Shown: positions 25,436-34,298, counted from the stretch's first letter. The stretch is 42,803 bases of DNA from Bacteroidales bacterium (GCA_017473705.1 JAFUJQ010000008.1:1-42803); one strand, 5' to 3'. Notes: generated from the letters alone by a model not told the origin. Numbers and translations are program-made.

Positions 25436-25901
25436 CCCTTGCATTTCTTATCAAGATATCCACTACTTCGGAAACCTCATCATAAGAGTAGCCTCTTCCA
25501 AGACCGAAGCGGAGCATCTTGAGACGGCACTGGGAGTCATCCTTCAATGTCCTGAACTTATTCTCCAACAGTTTCTCCAGCCTCGACCCGGCCTTGTCCT
25601 GATCGATTTCCTCGAGAGCCTTATCTATCACGTCGCGTGCCACACCCTTCGCTGCGAGCATATATCTTATCTTCACCTCTCCCCATCCCTGGATGGCGGC
25701 CTTGTCGCGGGCAAAGGCAGAAGCATAACGCAGATCATCCACATATTTCTCACTGATCAGCAATTCCACCACCTCCTGCGCTGCCGTACGGTCTCCCTCC
25801 AGGGCATCACATGCCTTCTTCAAGACATCTGCGACACAATACTCACGCCTCGAGCACAGGCCTCTGAGCCTGTCTGCAACTTTCTTCTGCTTATCATCCA
25901 T
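25422..25901 (-). CDS. recX: RecX-family regulatory protein
   Basis: RecX proteins bind and inhibit RecA filaments. The start at 25901 (MDDKQKKVADRL) gives 159 residues and lies 4 nt after the patatin gene stop. The three-helix RecX repeats are visible: CSRREYCVADVLKKAC, LISEKYVDDLRYASAFARDKA with GWGEVKIRYMLAAKGV, and the third with CRLKMLRFGLGRGYSYDEVSEVV. recA itself lies 3.6 kb away on the opposite strand, separated by the patatin and rlmN genes. Confidence 0.9.
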   Translation of the reverse strand: MDDKQKKVADRLRGLCSRREYCVADVLKKACDALEGDRTAAQEVVELLISEKYVDDLRYASAFARDKAAIQGWGEVKIRYMLAAKGVARDVIDKALEEIDQDKAGSRLEKLLENKFRTLKDDSQCRLKMLRFGLGRGYSYDEVSEVVDILIRNARDGEL

Positions 25902-25905
25902 AACT

Positions 25906-28278
25906 TTAGAAATTGTAGCCTGCACTGATGTAGAAGCCCACCTTACCTGTCATGTTCGACCAATGGACATTCGCCGAAAGCGGACCGAAGATCGTATCGA
26001 AAGAGTACTCAGCCGCAGCGCCGAAATATCCTAAACCTTTCACATACTCGGAGAATGCATCACAATCCCGGGCATAATTTACAATAGCCTTCACATAGTG
26101 ATTCTTGGCAAGGCGGAAGCGGAAGTCTGTCCTGAATATCGTAAGAATATTCTTCATCGCAGAAAGCTGTGTCACTCCTACAAAAGGCATCTGCTGGTCC
26201 ACATAACGCGAGGCAAGCGAGCCTCCGACAGCGTTGAAATACGGAATAGGAATATCCTTTCCCAACAGGAAACGGAAGTTGAATGACGGGATGAACGCAA
26301 AGATGTCTCCAGCAGGGATAACCACTTTAGCATCCGCAGTCAGTGTATGGAAATTATGGAATCTGTTCGGGAATCCTGTGAAAGTCCAGGTATATGAAAG
26401 TCCCGCATCGACTCCCCTTGTCGGGAAATATCCGTCATCAAAGGTATATGTGCCTGCATCTATGAATGCCGACACGAAGTCATTGCCGAGAAGTTTCGAA
26501 TCATAGTCTCCCGGTATATGGGACTTTATGTCCTTTACCGAAATCACCTCATTACGCAGACCTCCCCTCACGTCCACCTGCTTCCACTTTATGTTCGAGA
26601 GATAGAACTCCTGCTTTGCAGACAGATAATTGAAGCTCAATCTGTTACTGCCGAAGTTCAACAGTCCGAGATCTGTCCAGCGCACAGAAACAGATCCGTT
26701 CAAAGTAGGGATCTTCGGCATGTCATACGACCAATGCAGGTTTACATAAGGGTTCGCGCTTATCTTTCCGGTCAGGTCGAACATATGTCCGTGAAGCTTG
26801 TGTGCATTGAGTCCTATGTTCAAGAGCACCGAAACGATCTCTTCAGTGTCCGCGCGCACTCCCAAACCGAACTGATGGACAGGGCCTTTCTTGCAGTTTA
26901 TCACAAGATCGAAAGGTTCGTCCTTGCCGAGAAGCTCATATGTCACAAAATCATATGCCTGAGTGCCATATATCTGAGCTACGATATGATCCAGGTCATC
27001 CATGCTTATCTTCTGGCCATATTTGAGATGAAGCCTGTCCTTGAGCAGCTCCTTCTCACGGGGCAGTACCCCCCTGATGTCCACATTTGCGATCACGAGA
27101 GAGTCTGCGGTCATTCCCAGAGCCGGTTTCTTCGGCATCGGAGAATATTTCCCCGCAGTCCTTGCCGCGACTTCGCGCAGGAGCGAATCCTGCGCCGCGG
27201 CCGCTTCATAGCCGCGTACGATCATCGTATCTATGCTGACAGGATTGAAGCTCATCATATTGTATTCTCTGAGCATCGGCTTGATCTTCACATCAGGGAC
27301 ATCCACATTCTTGTCAAAGGCATCACGTCCGAGCATGTCTATTCCCTGACCTATGATATCGCCCAGGTTATTCACTTCCAGATATGTCTTTCTTGCCTGC
27401 GACAGGTCCACTCCGATTATTATGTCCGCACCCATCTCACGCGCAAGAGATGTCGGATAATTATCCCTCAGACCTCCGTCAACCAGCACCATTCCGTCCA
27501 CCCTGACCGGAGCGAAGATGCCAGGAATGGACATGGTGGACCTCATCGCAGTGTTCATCTTGCCATTATGCCATACCTTTGCCTTTCCTGACACCATGTC
27601 AGCCGCTATGCACACATAAGGTATCGGAAACTCCTTGAAATCAAGAGAGTCCTGATATCCAATGGTGAGGGAACTTATCAGGTTGCTTACATTCTGCCCA
27701 TAAATATAGCCGGAAGGAAGGCTTCCCAGGAGATTGTTCCTGAACATCTCCGACCCGTGCTCGTTATCGGCTCCGATATGCAGCGCAGCGTGCCTGCGCA
27801 CAGGATCGAAACGGTACTCGTCCGCCACTTTCATCTTATAGTAATCCTTCTCATAATAGAACGGGATGGATATCATATACTTCTCCTTGTACTTGGCATC
27901 CGTATATGAGATGTATTTGCGGGAAAGTTCGTCGCTGAAGGCCCATTTCCAGTCTATGTTCCTGATCAGCGTATCCATCTGGTCAGTTGTGTATCCCAGC
28001 GAATAGAGACCTCCTATAAGACCTCCCATGCTCGTTCCGAGCACCATGTCCACAGGAATGCCGAGAGACTCGATATATCTGATCACGCCGATATGAGCGG
28101 CGCCTTTCGCTCCTCCTCCGCTGAGCACAAGGGCCACGGTAGGACGATGCTTCCTTATACTCTCCATGCGCTGGCGCATCTGCACAACCGCTACGGAATC
28201 GGCCTTCGGGTCGATTCCTCTCGCCTGCACCGACACGGATGCAAGGCATAAAAGGAAAAGTATAAACAAACGTTTCAT
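25906..28278 (-). CDS. Patatin-like phospholipase with C-terminal outer-membrane barrel
   Basis: A 790-residue exported protein of the PlpD/type Vd kind. From the ATG at 28278 it begins with a signal peptide, MKRLFILFLLCLASVSVQA. The patatin domain (about 45-290) has the oxyanion GGGAKG (54-59), the nucleophile elbow GTSMG with Ser83, and the catalytic DGG in VLVDGGLRDNYP. A POTRA-like segment follows (ANVDIRGVLPREKELL...), then a 16-strand-type barrel resembling BamA surface antigens, ending in GKVGFYISAGYNF with a terminal Phe. It should hydrolyse lipids at or outside the outer membrane. It is 4 nt downstream of rlmN and 4 nt upstream of recX. Confidence 0.92.
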   Translation of the reverse strand: MKRLFILFLLCLASVSVQARGIDPKADSVAVVQMRQRMESIRKHRPTVALVLSGGGAKGAAHIGVIRYIESLGIPVDMVLGTSMGGLIGGLYSLGYTTDQMDTLIRNIDWKWAFSDELSRKYISYTDAKYKEKYMISIPFYYEKDYYKMKVADEYRFDPVRRHAALHIGADNEHGSEMFRNNLLGSLPSGYIYGQNVSNLISSLTIGYQDSLDFKEFPIPYVCIAADMVSGKAKVWHNGKMNTAMRSTMSIPGIFAPVRVDGMVLVDGGLRDNYPTSLAREMGADIIIGVDLSQARKTYLEVNNLGDIIGQGIDMLGRDAFDKNVDVPDVKIKPMLREYNMMSFNPVSIDTMIVRGYEAAAAQDSLLREVAARTAGKYSPMPKKPALGMTADSLVIANVDIRGVLPREKELLKDRLHLKYGQKISMDDLDHIVAQIYGTQAYDFVTYELLGKDEPFDLVINCKKGPVHQFGLGVRADTEEIVSVLLNIGLNAHKLHGHMFDLTGKISANPYVNLHWSYDMPKIPTLNGSVSVRWTDLGLLNFGSNRLSFNYLSAKQEFYLSNIKWKQVDVRGGLRNEVISVKDIKSHIPGDYDSKLLGNDFVSAFIDAGTYTFDDGYFPTRGVDAGLSYTWTFTGFPNRFHNFHTLTADAKVVIPAGDIFAFIPSFNFRFLLGKDIPIPYFNAVGGSLASRYVDQQMPFVGVTQLSAMKNILTIFRTDFRFRLAKNHYVKAIVNYARDCDAFSEYVKGLGYFGAAAEYSFDTIFGPLSANVHWSNMTGKVGFYISAGYNF

Positions 28279-28282
28279 GTCA

Positions 28283-29350
28283 TTATTTCTTATTGTGCTC
28301 CCCGGCAAGCATTCCGCATGCTGCAAGAATGTCTTCACCGCGAGAAGCACGGACCGTCGTCATCAGGCCCAAATTGTTCAGGCGTGTCTTGAAGTTCTCT
28401 ATGATGACGTCCGGAGATGTCTCATAAGGGAAATCAGGAATCTTGTGAAAGCGGATGAGGTTCATCCTGCATTCCAGACCTCTGAGCATACGCACCAGAG
28501 CATCTGCATGGGCCTTTGTATCATTAAAACCTGCAAACATCGTGTATTCGAAGCTCACGCGCCTCTGACCACTGAAGTCATACTGCCTTATCAGGTCTAT
28601 GACATCCTGGATCGGCCACGCTCCCTGCACCGGCATCACGCTCAGGCGTTCCTCCGGAAGCGGATTGTGCAGGCTGACAGCCAGATGACACTTGCATTCG
28701 TCAAGATATCGCTTCAGATTGGGCAGGACTCCTATCGTCGAGAGAGTGATCCTCTTCGGGCTCCATGCAAATCCCCAGTCAGCAGTCAATATCTCTATCG
28801 CACGCATCACATTGTCATAATTGTCAAGCGGCTCTCCCATTCCCATGAAAACCGCGTTTGTCAGTCTGTCGGACTCGTCCACAGCTATGAACTGAGAGAT
28901 GATGTCCGCCGCCGACATGTGGCCATGGAAACCCTGACGGCCTGTCATGCAAAATCTGCACCCCATGCAGCATCCCGCTTGAGAAGATACGCACAAAGTT
29001 GCACGGTCTGCATCAGGGATCATCACCGCTTCGATGGCACTGGTCTCAAGTTCTTCTTCACTGACTCTCAGATTGAGTCCGCGCTTATGCGGACATCTTA
29101 CCGGGAAAAGATATTTCTTCGTGCCGTCTGACGATATCTGCAGACCGGCATAAGGTGTCACTCCTACTTCATATTTCTCTGACAGTCTGGCCCTTGCGAC
29201 CTTTGACAGGTTTGTCATCTCATCTATGGTGCGGACTTTCTTGACATAAAGCCACTGGGCAATCTGCTTGGCTGTAAAGCCAGGCAGGCCTTCCTCTGCA
29301 ACGAGCCTCTTGAGCTCTTCGAGATTCTTTCCTAAAAGTTTGATCTTCAT
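28283..29350 (-). CDS. rlmN: 23S rRNA (adenine-2503-C2)-methyltransferase
   Basis: RlmN is a radical-SAM enzyme that methylates C2 of A2503 in 23S rRNA and A37 of some tRNAs. From the ATG at 29350 it has 355 residues. The CxxxCxxC cluster motif is Cys127, Cys131 and Cys134, followed by MTGRQGFHG. AVFMGMGEPLDNYDNV and RITLSTIGVLPNL are the typical SAM-binding blocks, and the methyl-carrying cysteine is in the C-terminal ASRGEDILAACGML. It is the first gene of the minus-strand rlmN-patatin-recX-DUF4954 operon. Confidence 0.97.
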   Translation of the reverse strand: MKIKLLGKNLEELKRLVAEEGLPGFTAKQIAQWLYVKKVRTIDEMTNLSKVARARLSEKYEVGVTPYAGLQISSDGTKKYLFPVRCPHKRGLNLRVSEEELETSAIEAVMIPDADRATLCVSSQAGCCMGCRFCMTGRQGFHGHMSAADIISQFIAVDESDRLTNAVFMGMGEPLDNYDNVMRAIEILTADWGFAWSPKRITLSTIGVLPNLKRYLDECKCHLAVSLHNPLPEERLSVMPVQGAWPIQDVIDLIRQYDFSGQRRVSFEYTMFAGFNDTKAHADALVRMLRGLECRMNLIRFHKIPDFPYETSPDVIIENFKTRLNNLGLMTTVRASRGEDILAACGMLAGEHNKK

Positions 29351-29355
29351 ATCTA

Positions 29356-29363
29356 CAAAATTA
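29356..29363 (-). promoter_or_regulatory. -7 box of the rlmN operon
   Basis: The minus strand reads TAATTTTG, matching TAnnTTTG, only 5 nt before the rlmN ATG, which implies an almost leaderless transcript. No clear -33 element. Confidence 0.4.
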
Positions 29364-29436
29364 ATGATTTTTTTCAACAATATTTTACTTGTGCCTCACC
29401 TTGGCACATAAGACCTGTAATTTTGCAACAGAAAAG

Positions 29437-29467
29437 TTGGAGAAGTTCCTTATTTTCATTAATTTTG
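29437..29467 (+). promoter_or_regulatory. Promoter of recA
   Basis: TTG (29437-29439), a 20-nt spacer, then TAATTTTG (29460-29467): a well-spaced Bacteroidetes promoter 30 nt before the recA start. A second TAATTTTG at 29418-29425 lacks a properly spaced -33. I see no LexA-type palindrome. Confidence 0.75.
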
Positions 29468-29497
29468 CTTTGCTAACATTTAAACTTTTAAACATTT

Positions 29498-30526
29498 ATG
29501 GCTAAAGAAGTAGTACAGGACGGTACCGGCAACAATGCTGCGAAACTCAAGGCATTGCAGGCGACGATTGACAAGATTGAGAAAGATTACGGCAAAGGTA
29601 CGATCATGAAGTTGGGAGATCAGCCTAAATGGGAGGTTTCGGTAATTCCGAGCGGTTCCATTGCTCTTGACGCTGCACTCGGCATCGGAGGATACCCTCG
29701 CGGACGTGTGATCGAGATCTATGGACCAGAATCCAGCGGTAAGACAACCCTTGCCATCCACGCGATCGCACAGGCACAGAAGCAGGGCGGCATCGCTGCA
29801 ATCATCGACGCAGAGCATGCGTTCGACAGGACTTACGCCAAGAACCTCGGCGTAGACCTCGAGACATTGCTCATCTCGCAGCCTGACAACGGAGAGCAGG
29901 CGCTCGAGATCGCTGACAACCTCATCCGCTCTGGAGCGATCGACATCATAGTCATCGACTCAGTAGCGGCACTCACACCAAAGGCCGAGATCGAAGGCGA
30001 GATGGGTGACTCGAAGATGGGACTTCAGGCAAGGCTCATGAGCCAGGCGCTCAGAAAGCTCACAGCCAACATCAGCAAGACCAACACTTGCTGCATCTTC
30101 ATCAACCAGCTCCGAGACAAGATCGGAGTCATGTTCGGAAATCCGGAAACAACGACAGGCGGTAACGCACTCAAGTTCTACGCGTCAGTGAGAGTGGATG
30201 TCCGCAGGACAACACAGATCAAGGACGGAGACGAGGCGCTTGGAAACCGTACCAAGGTGAAGATCGTCAAGAACAAGATGGCACCGCCGTTCAAGAAGGC
30301 CGAGTTCGACATCGTTTACGGAGAGGGCATCTCGAGAGTAGGCGAAATCATAGACCTCGGAGTGGAATATGACATCATCAAGAAGAGCGGATCATGGTTC
30401 AGCTACGGCGAAAGCAAGCTTGCGCAGGGTCGTGAGGCTGTAAAGCAGCTCCTTACAGACAACGTCGAGCTCTGCGACGAGATCGAAGCAAAGATCAGAG
30501 AAGTTCTCCAGAACGTAACGGATTAA
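29498..30526 (+). CDS. recA: Recombinase RecA
   Basis: RecA forms the ssDNA filament for homologous recombination and SOS signalling. The 342 residues have Walker A GPESSGKT (76-83), the IIDAEHAFD segment, Walker [11 protein letters not shown], loop L2 region [21 protein letters not shown], and the [15 protein letters not shown] stretch. The C-terminal tail is short. The following lipoprotein ATG overlaps its TAA stop (TAATG), so the two are translationally coupled. Confidence 0.99.
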   Translation: MAKEVVQDGTGNNAAKLKALQATIDKIEKDYGKGTIMKLGDQPKWEVSVIPSGSIALDAALGIGGYPRGRVIEIYGPESSGKTTLAIHAIAQAQKQGGIAAIIDAEHAFDRTYAKNLGVDLETLLISQPDNGEQALEIADNLIRSGAIDIIVIDSVAALTPKAEIEGEMGDSKMGLQARLMSQALRKLTANISKTNTCCIFINQLRDKIGVMFGNPETTTGGNALKFYASVRVDVRRTTQIKDGDEALGNRTKVKIVKNKMAPPFKKAEFDIVYGEGISRVGEIIDLGVEYDIIKKSGSWFSYGESKLAQGREAVKQLLTDNVELCDEIEAKIREVLQNVTD

Positions 30527-30900
30527 TGAAGAAATTACTATCAATCATCACAGCAGGGATCATCTCTCTGCTGTGTTTCACTTCCTGCGAGTATCACAGT
30601 GACTTTGACAGCAGAAGCTGCGACGCGTTCCTTACCTGCTATTATGCAGGGGGAATCCCTTCAGTAACTGCAGAAGATTCTTTCATCCTTGAAGGTCCTA
30701 TGACCGACAGGGATGTCGAAGACATTTTCTATATGCTGTCGGAAGCGGTCCGTCCCGGTTTCATTGAAGCAAGACTGACAATAGACTTCTATGATTGGAT
30801 GGATGCATACGACTACACACGCGAATATGACTTCTGGTGGGTCACCGAAGACCCTTATACAGGCGACGGATATTACGCCTGGGATGAGATATTCGACTAG
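30526..30900 (+). CDS. Small acidic lipoprotein coupled to recA
   Basis: A 124-residue lipoprotein: signal ending FTSC with Cys21, then a very acidic, aromatic-rich mature part (FYDWMDAYDYTREYDFWW, YTGDGYYAWDEIFD). I do not recognise it. Its ATG overlaps the recA stop by one base, so it is on the recA transcript. Its 3' end overlaps the convergent helix-hairpin-helix gene by 4 bases. Confidence 0.75.
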   Translation: MKKLLSIITAGIISLLCFTSCEYHSDFDSRSCDAFLTCYYAGGIPSVTAEDSFILEGPMTDRDVEDIFYMLSEAVRPGFIEARLTIDFYDWMDAYDYTREYDFWWVTEDPYTGDGYYAWDEIFD

Positions 30901-31745
30901 TCGACACACCTGGACAGCTTTGTTGCAGTCTCGCGGCTGATTATTCCGCAAGAAGCAAGAGAATCCACAGCCCATGCCTTCGGGTCGCTGTTCTGACGGA
31001 ACAGCACGATGGCATGGGCTGTTTCGTAGTTTCTGATGTAAGGGTGAAGGCGCAGCGAGTCTGCCGGAAGCGTCCACAAAGGATAGCGGTATGGCTCCGA
31101 AACCGTTATGAGGTCACTGAGGGCATCGAATTTTTCCTGATCGAAACGATAGATGTCCATCAGCTGCTCCTTATAGGAATATCCCCCAAGCCGCTCTCTA
31201 TGCTCGATCATCTTCGATGCAAACCAGCCACCTATTCCCGGCAATGAATCAAAGTCAGCGGAATCTGCCTGATTAAGATCTATAAGCGGTATCGAGATAT
31301 ATGCTTCCAGGCGTTTATATACCGAGTCGGCCACGACATATGATCTGGCAAAGTCTGACTTTCTGCGGAACACGCCTCCTTTCTGACGATAATTGTCTAT
31401 TGACTGGGCCTGCTTTCTGGAAAATCCCAGCCTCTGCAGATCATCCATCGAAACCGTATTGGGATTGAAAACGAATGACTCCGTCCTCGGATACGGCATT
31501 TCCTGACGAACCTTTTCTGCATGTCTGCTGTGCGGAGCATTCTTTCGCACCACGGAATCTGACGAGCCGTGCGAACGTTCACTCCTTCTGTCCTCTCGCA
31601 TGTCACGGTACACATACACGGTATCCGGCATATCCCTGTCCGCGACCACTTTCATCACAGCCGCTTCGTGTATGAACATGGCAGTCTGATATCCCACCAG
31701 CAGAAAAACTATCGCTATGACTCCCGTAACAAATGACTGCGCCAT
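30897..31745 (-). CDS. ComEA-like helix-hairpin-helix protein, membrane anchored
   Basis: The start at 31745 (MAQSFVTGVIAIVFLLVGYQ) gives an N-terminal membrane helix at once and is preceded by GGAGAAGGAAGG; a start at 31775 would sit only 5 nt from a promoter -7 box. After a basic, low-complexity linker come helix-hairpin-helix units: FNPNTVSMDDLQRLGFSRKQ, IDLNQADSADFDSLPGIGGW with a GIGGWFASKMIEHRE hairpin, and a degenerate third unit. HhH proteins of this type bind DNA at the envelope, for example in DNA uptake. 282 residues. Confidence 0.85.
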   Translation of the reverse strand: MAQSFVTGVIAIVFLLVGYQTAMFIHEAAVMKVVADRDMPDTVYVYRDMREDRRSERSHGSSDSVVRKNAPHSRHAEKVRQEMPYPRTESFVFNPNTVSMDDLQRLGFSRKQAQSIDNYRQKGGVFRRKSDFARSYVVADSVYKRLEAYISIPLIDLNQADSADFDSLPGIGGWFASKMIEHRERLGGYSYKEQLMDIYRFDQEKFDALSDLITVSEPYRYPLWTLPADSLRLHPYIRNYETAHAIVLFRQNSDPKAWAVDSLASCGIISRETATKLSRCVD

Positions 31746-31780
31746 TCCCGGCCTTCCTTCTCCCTTATCTTTCATACGGA

Positions 31781-31788
31781 CAAAGGTA
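31781..31788 (-). promoter_or_regulatory. -7 box of the helix-hairpin-helix gene
   Basis: The minus strand reads TACCTTTG, a good TAnnTTTG match 35 nt before the ATG at 31745. Its position argues against the upstream ATG at 31775. Confidence 0.5.
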
Positions 31789-31816
31789 TAAGGTTATGAT
31801 GAGGATGCATAAAAAA

Positions 31817-31856
31817 AGAAAAACCTGCAGAGCAAGTTTTTCTCTTTTTTATCTTT
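31817..31856. terminator. Terminator downstream of rsmI
   Basis: AGAAAAAC (31817-31824) and GTTTTTCT (31836-31843) form an 8-bp stem with an 11-nt loop, flanked by A-rich and T-rich runs on either side. It lies 3' of the minus-strand rsmI. Confidence 0.6.
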
Positions 31857-31858
31857 TT

Positions 31859-32569
31859 TTACTTTTTTTCGTATTTTTTCTTTTCTTTTGGCTTCTCAGG
31901 AGCACCTGCCACTATGATCACTATCTCTCCTTTCGGTTCATGCTCCTTATACCAGGCCGCCACTTCCGTCAATGTACCTCTCTTATGTTCTTCGAATTTC
32001 TTAGAAATCTCTCTGGCCACCGAACATTCACGCTCTGGACCGAAGACTTCGGCAAACTGCTCCAAAGTCTTCACGAGACGATAAGGAGATTCATAGAAGA
32101 TCATCGTCCTCTGTTCCTCAGACAGTTCGGTCAGACGGGTCTGTCTGCCCTTCTTCTGTGGAAGGAAACCCTCAAAGCAGAATCTGTCGCATGGATATCC
32201 AGATGACACCAGAGCAGGGACAAAAGCCGTAGCTCCCGGAAGGGTCTGCACCTCGATGCCTTCCTTGACACAGGTGCGCACCAGGAGGAAACCAGGATCA
32301 GAAATGCCGGGCGTGCCGGCATCGCTGATAAGCGCCACATTGAGACCTGACAGTATGCGCTCCTTTATCATCGACGCAGTCTTATGCTCATTGAACTTGT
32401 GATGAGACTCAAGACGGCCTTTGATTTCATAGTGCTTCAGGAGCACGGAGCTTGTGCGGGTATCCTCGGCAAGGATGAGGTCCGCCTCCTTCAGGACCCT
32501 GATGGCCCTGAAAGTCATATCCTCAAGATTGCCGACGGGAGTCGGTACTATATATAATATGCCCGGCAT
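31859..32569 (-). CDS. rsmI: 16S rRNA (cytidine-1402-2'-O)-methyltransferase
   Basis: RsmI methylates the ribose of C1402 in 16S rRNA with SAM. The 236 residues include the N-terminal LYIVPTPVGNLEDMTFRAI, ADLILAEDTRTSSVLL, the SAM-binding ISDAGTPGISDPGF, and FYESPYRLVKTL with REISKKFEE, all typical of the tetrapyrrole-methylase-fold RsmI family. The tail is lysine rich. Its ATG lies 3 nt after the stop of the EP-repeat gene. Confidence 0.97.
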   Translation of the reverse strand: MPGILYIVPTPVGNLEDMTFRAIRVLKEADLILAEDTRTSSVLLKHYEIKGRLESHHKFNEHKTASMIKERILSGLNVALISDAGTPGISDPGFLLVRTCVKEGIEVQTLPGATAFVPALVSSGYPCDRFCFEGFLPQKKGRQTRLTELSEEQRTMIFYESPYRLVKTLEQFAEVFGPERECSVAREISKKFEEHKRGTLTEVAAWYKEHEPKGEIVIIVAGAPEKPKEKKKYEKK

Positions 32570-32572
32570 ATG

Positions 32573-33352
32573 CTATTTTACCTTACGGCGTACAGCCATC
32601 ATGAAACGATAGACGACCTGAGAGCCCATGTCCCAGTTGAATGTCGAGGTGATATAGGCGACAGCCTCGTCAAGCGTGTTCATCGAATTGATGCGAGCTC
32701 TCGCCTGCTGGAACTTTGAAGGATCTTCATCAAAAAGAACATTGATGAACTGCACTCTGTCGTTCAAGGATATCGCACTGAGGACGTCTCTTACCGGAGC
32801 GCCTGGCATGTCAGTACGCCACGCTTCCTTGTCCTCCATGACATCGATCATCGCCTTTCTTGGCTTAGTCGCCTTCTGAGCCGCCTCGAAGATAGACTCC
32901 GGCTCAGCAAAAAGCGGCAGATCATCGTCGTCGTCCTCAACGACCGGTTCCTCCTTTGGTTCCTCTTCAGCAACCTGATCCGGCTCAACGGCTGGATCAT
33001 GGTCTGTCACCACTTCCTCGACCGGTTCAGGTTCCACTACAGGATCCACTTCCTGCTCTGGTTCAACGACTGGCTCTGGTTCCTCAACAGGATCAGGTTC
33101 AACAAAGTGCTCCGGCGCAACGACAGGCTCCGGCTCTGCAACAGACTCAGGGATATCCAGTTCCACCTGCTCCACAACCTCTGCAGACAGATAGTCATCA
33201 TCTATTTCAATATCAATAGGCGCAGAGATAACACCCTCTGTGTCAAATGATTGCTGAAACTCTGACATCTTGGCATCAAGTTTCTCAAGCTGAGTCCTGA
33301 TCGAAGACATCATCTCCTGGATTTCGGACAAAATTTGCTGCTGTCTATTTTC
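32573..33352 (-). CDS. Hypothetical acidic protein with coiled coil and EP repeats
   Basis: The start at 33352 (MENRQQQILSEIQEMM) gives 259 residues. The N-terminal 40 residues are a likely coiled coil. A central region of about 90 residues is a low-complexity repeat of Glu-Pro and Val-Glu-Pro units, which is disordered and could be an extended spacer. The conserved-looking C-terminal 90 residues (ISLNDRVQFINVLFDEDPSKF, LDEAVAYITSTFNWDMGS) resemble a helical domain common in uncharacterised Bacteroidetes proteins. It precedes rsmI in one operon and is divergent from tdk. Function unknown. Confidence 0.75.
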   Translation of the reverse strand, partial: ENRQQQILSEIQEMMSSIRTQLEKLDAKMSEFQQSFDTEGVISAPIDIEIDDDYLSAEVVEQVELDIPESVAEPEPVVAPEHFVEPDPVEEPEPVVEPEQEVDPVVEPEPVEEVVTDHDPAVEPDQVAEEEPKEEPVVEDDDDDLPLFAEPESIFEAAQKATKPRKAMIDVMEDKEAWRTDMPGAPVRDVLSAISLNDRVQFINVLFDEDPSKFQQARARINSMNTLDEAVAYITSTFNWDMGSQVVYRFMMAVRRKVK

Positions 33353-33370
33353 CATAAGGCAATAAATTTC

Positions 33371-33378
33371 TATATTTG
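33371..33378 (+). promoter_or_regulatory. -7 box of tdk
   Basis: TATATTTG matches TAnnTTTG, 26 nt before the tdk ATG, which is itself preceded by AAGGA. The -33 region is only a T-rich ATTTTCC. Confidence 0.6.
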
Positions 33379-33404
33379 CGTTCTTAACATACAAAAGTAA
33401 GGAA

Positions 33405-33986
33405 ATGTTTTTAGAAAGTACAAAAAAAGCGGGATCAATCGAAGTTATCTGCGGTTCAATGTTTTCTGGAAAGACAGAAGAGCTGATCCGTAGAATGAAA
33501 AGGGCTCAGTTTGCAAAACTTAAGGTCGAGATATACAAACCATGCATCGATGTGCGCTACTCAGAGGACGAGGTGGTCTCACACGACGCCCACAGCATTC
33601 CCTCAACTCCGATCGACTCACCGGCAAGCATGCTTCTGCTTTCAAACGACGTGCAGGTAGTGGGAATCGACGAGGCACAGTTCTTCGATGATTCCATCGT
33701 GGAAGTTGTCCAGACTTTGGCCAACAGAGGTGTGAGAGTGATCATCGCCGGTCTTGACACTGACTTCATGGGAAAGCCATTCGGTCCGATGCCGGCCCTC
33801 ATGGCTGTTGCCGAAGACATCCAGAAGGTGCATGCAATATGCGTGAAGTGCGGAAGTCCTGCCAATCATTCACATAGACTTTCTAAAAGTGAAGAGCTGG
33901 TAGTCCTCGGAGAGACAGACATCTACGAACCTCTTTGCAGACATTGTTACAATGAAGCCATACAAGCAGAAAAGGAAGCGAAATAA
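33405..33986 (+). CDS. tdk: Thymidine kinase (type II)
   Basis: Phosphorylates thymidine to dTMP in nucleotide salvage. The 193 residues carry the P-loop [10 protein letters not shown] (17-26), [10 protein letters not shown] with the DEAQ motif, the [12 protein letters not shown] lasso region, and zinc ligands in CVKCGSPAN and CRHC. The last six codons plus the region after the stop form a perfect palindrome with the TAA exactly in the loop. Confidence 0.97.
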   Translation: MFLESTKKAGSIEVICGSMFSGKTEELIRRMKRAQFAKLKVEIYKPCIDVRYSEDEVVSHDAHSIPSTPIDSPASMLLLSNDVQVVGIDEAQFFDDSIVEVVQTLANRGVRVIIAGLDTDFMGKPFGPMPALMAVAEDIQKVHAICVKCGSPANHSHRLSKSEELVVLGETDIYEPLCRHCYNEAIQAEKEAK

Positions 33987-34005
33987 TTTCGCTTCCTTTT
34001 CTGCT
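33965..34005 (+). terminator. 19-bp perfect palindrome with the tdk stop codon as its loop
   Basis: Arms 33965-33983 and 33987-34005 are perfectly complementary over 19 bp; the three-base loop 33984-33986 is the TAA stop itself. A TTTATAT tail follows. It ends tdk and the convergent RHH-like gene. Confidence 0.85.
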
Positions 34006-34011
34006 TTATAT

Positions 34012-34245
34012 CTAAAATAACGTAGGATGATTATCATCCAGTTCCTTCAAGACCTTCTCCATTATTGCCTCACGGAACAGCACTGCTTTTGTACCTACGC
34101 GGAACTTTTCGCAATATTGTCTGATTGCAGCCATCTCGCTGTCATTCAGATATATGACTTGTCTATGACGACGCACCAACGCCTCCTTCTGCTTCTTCAG
34201 GTAATCCGGATCAACCGGTGCTGATGTCTTTTTCTTTTTTGCCAT
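34012..34245 (-). CDS. Small ribbon-helix-helix-like protein
   Basis: A 77-residue basic protein: lysine-rich N terminus (MAKKKK), then RRHRQVIYLNDSEMAAIRQY (25-44), a strand followed by a helix as in MetJ/Arc/MobC-type ribbon-helix-helix DNA binders, and a second helix, KAVLFREAIMEKVLKEL. It is probably a small DNA-binding protein. It lies divergently next to the arginine operon and their -7 boxes are about 25 bp apart, so local regulation is possible but unproven. Confidence 0.65.
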   Translation of the reverse strand: MAKKKKTSAPVDPDYLKKQKEALVRRHRQVIYLNDSEMAAIRQYCEKFRVGTKAVLFREAIMEKVLKELDDNHPTLF

Positions 34246-34260
34246 AGATCAAATTTTTGA

Positions 34261-34268
34261 CAAAGTTA
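34261..34268 (-). promoter_or_regulatory. -7 box of the RHH-like gene
   Basis: The minus strand reads TAACTTTG, matching TAnnTTTG, 15 nt before the ATG at 34245. Confidence 0.5.
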
Positions 34269-34290
34269 GCATTTTATTCGTACAAATTGC

Positions 34291-34298
34291 TATCTTTG
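34291..34298 (+). promoter_or_regulatory. -7 box of the arginine operon
   Basis: TATCTTTG matches TAnnTTTG; a weak TTAG (34266-34269) lies 21 nt upstream. It would give a leader of about 200 nt before the first gene. Confidence 0.5.

Noticed and set aside
26518-27591. Long open frame (357 codons) antisense to the patatin gene
   Set aside because: Shadow of a strongly supported gene; no domain, no ribosome site, and a composition typical of antisense reading.
28166-29131. 321-codon open frame antisense to rlmN and the patatin start
   Set aside because: Antisense shadow rich in His and Arg; rlmN on the other strand has all catalytic motifs.
29356-29497. LexA/SOS box upstream of recA
   Set aside because: No palindromic operator is evident; only the promoter elements can be supported.
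32900-33150. Possible tandem DNA repeat or CRISPR-like array
   Set aside because: It is the degenerate EP-rich coding repeat of the gene at 32573-33352, with no spacers or constant repeat length.
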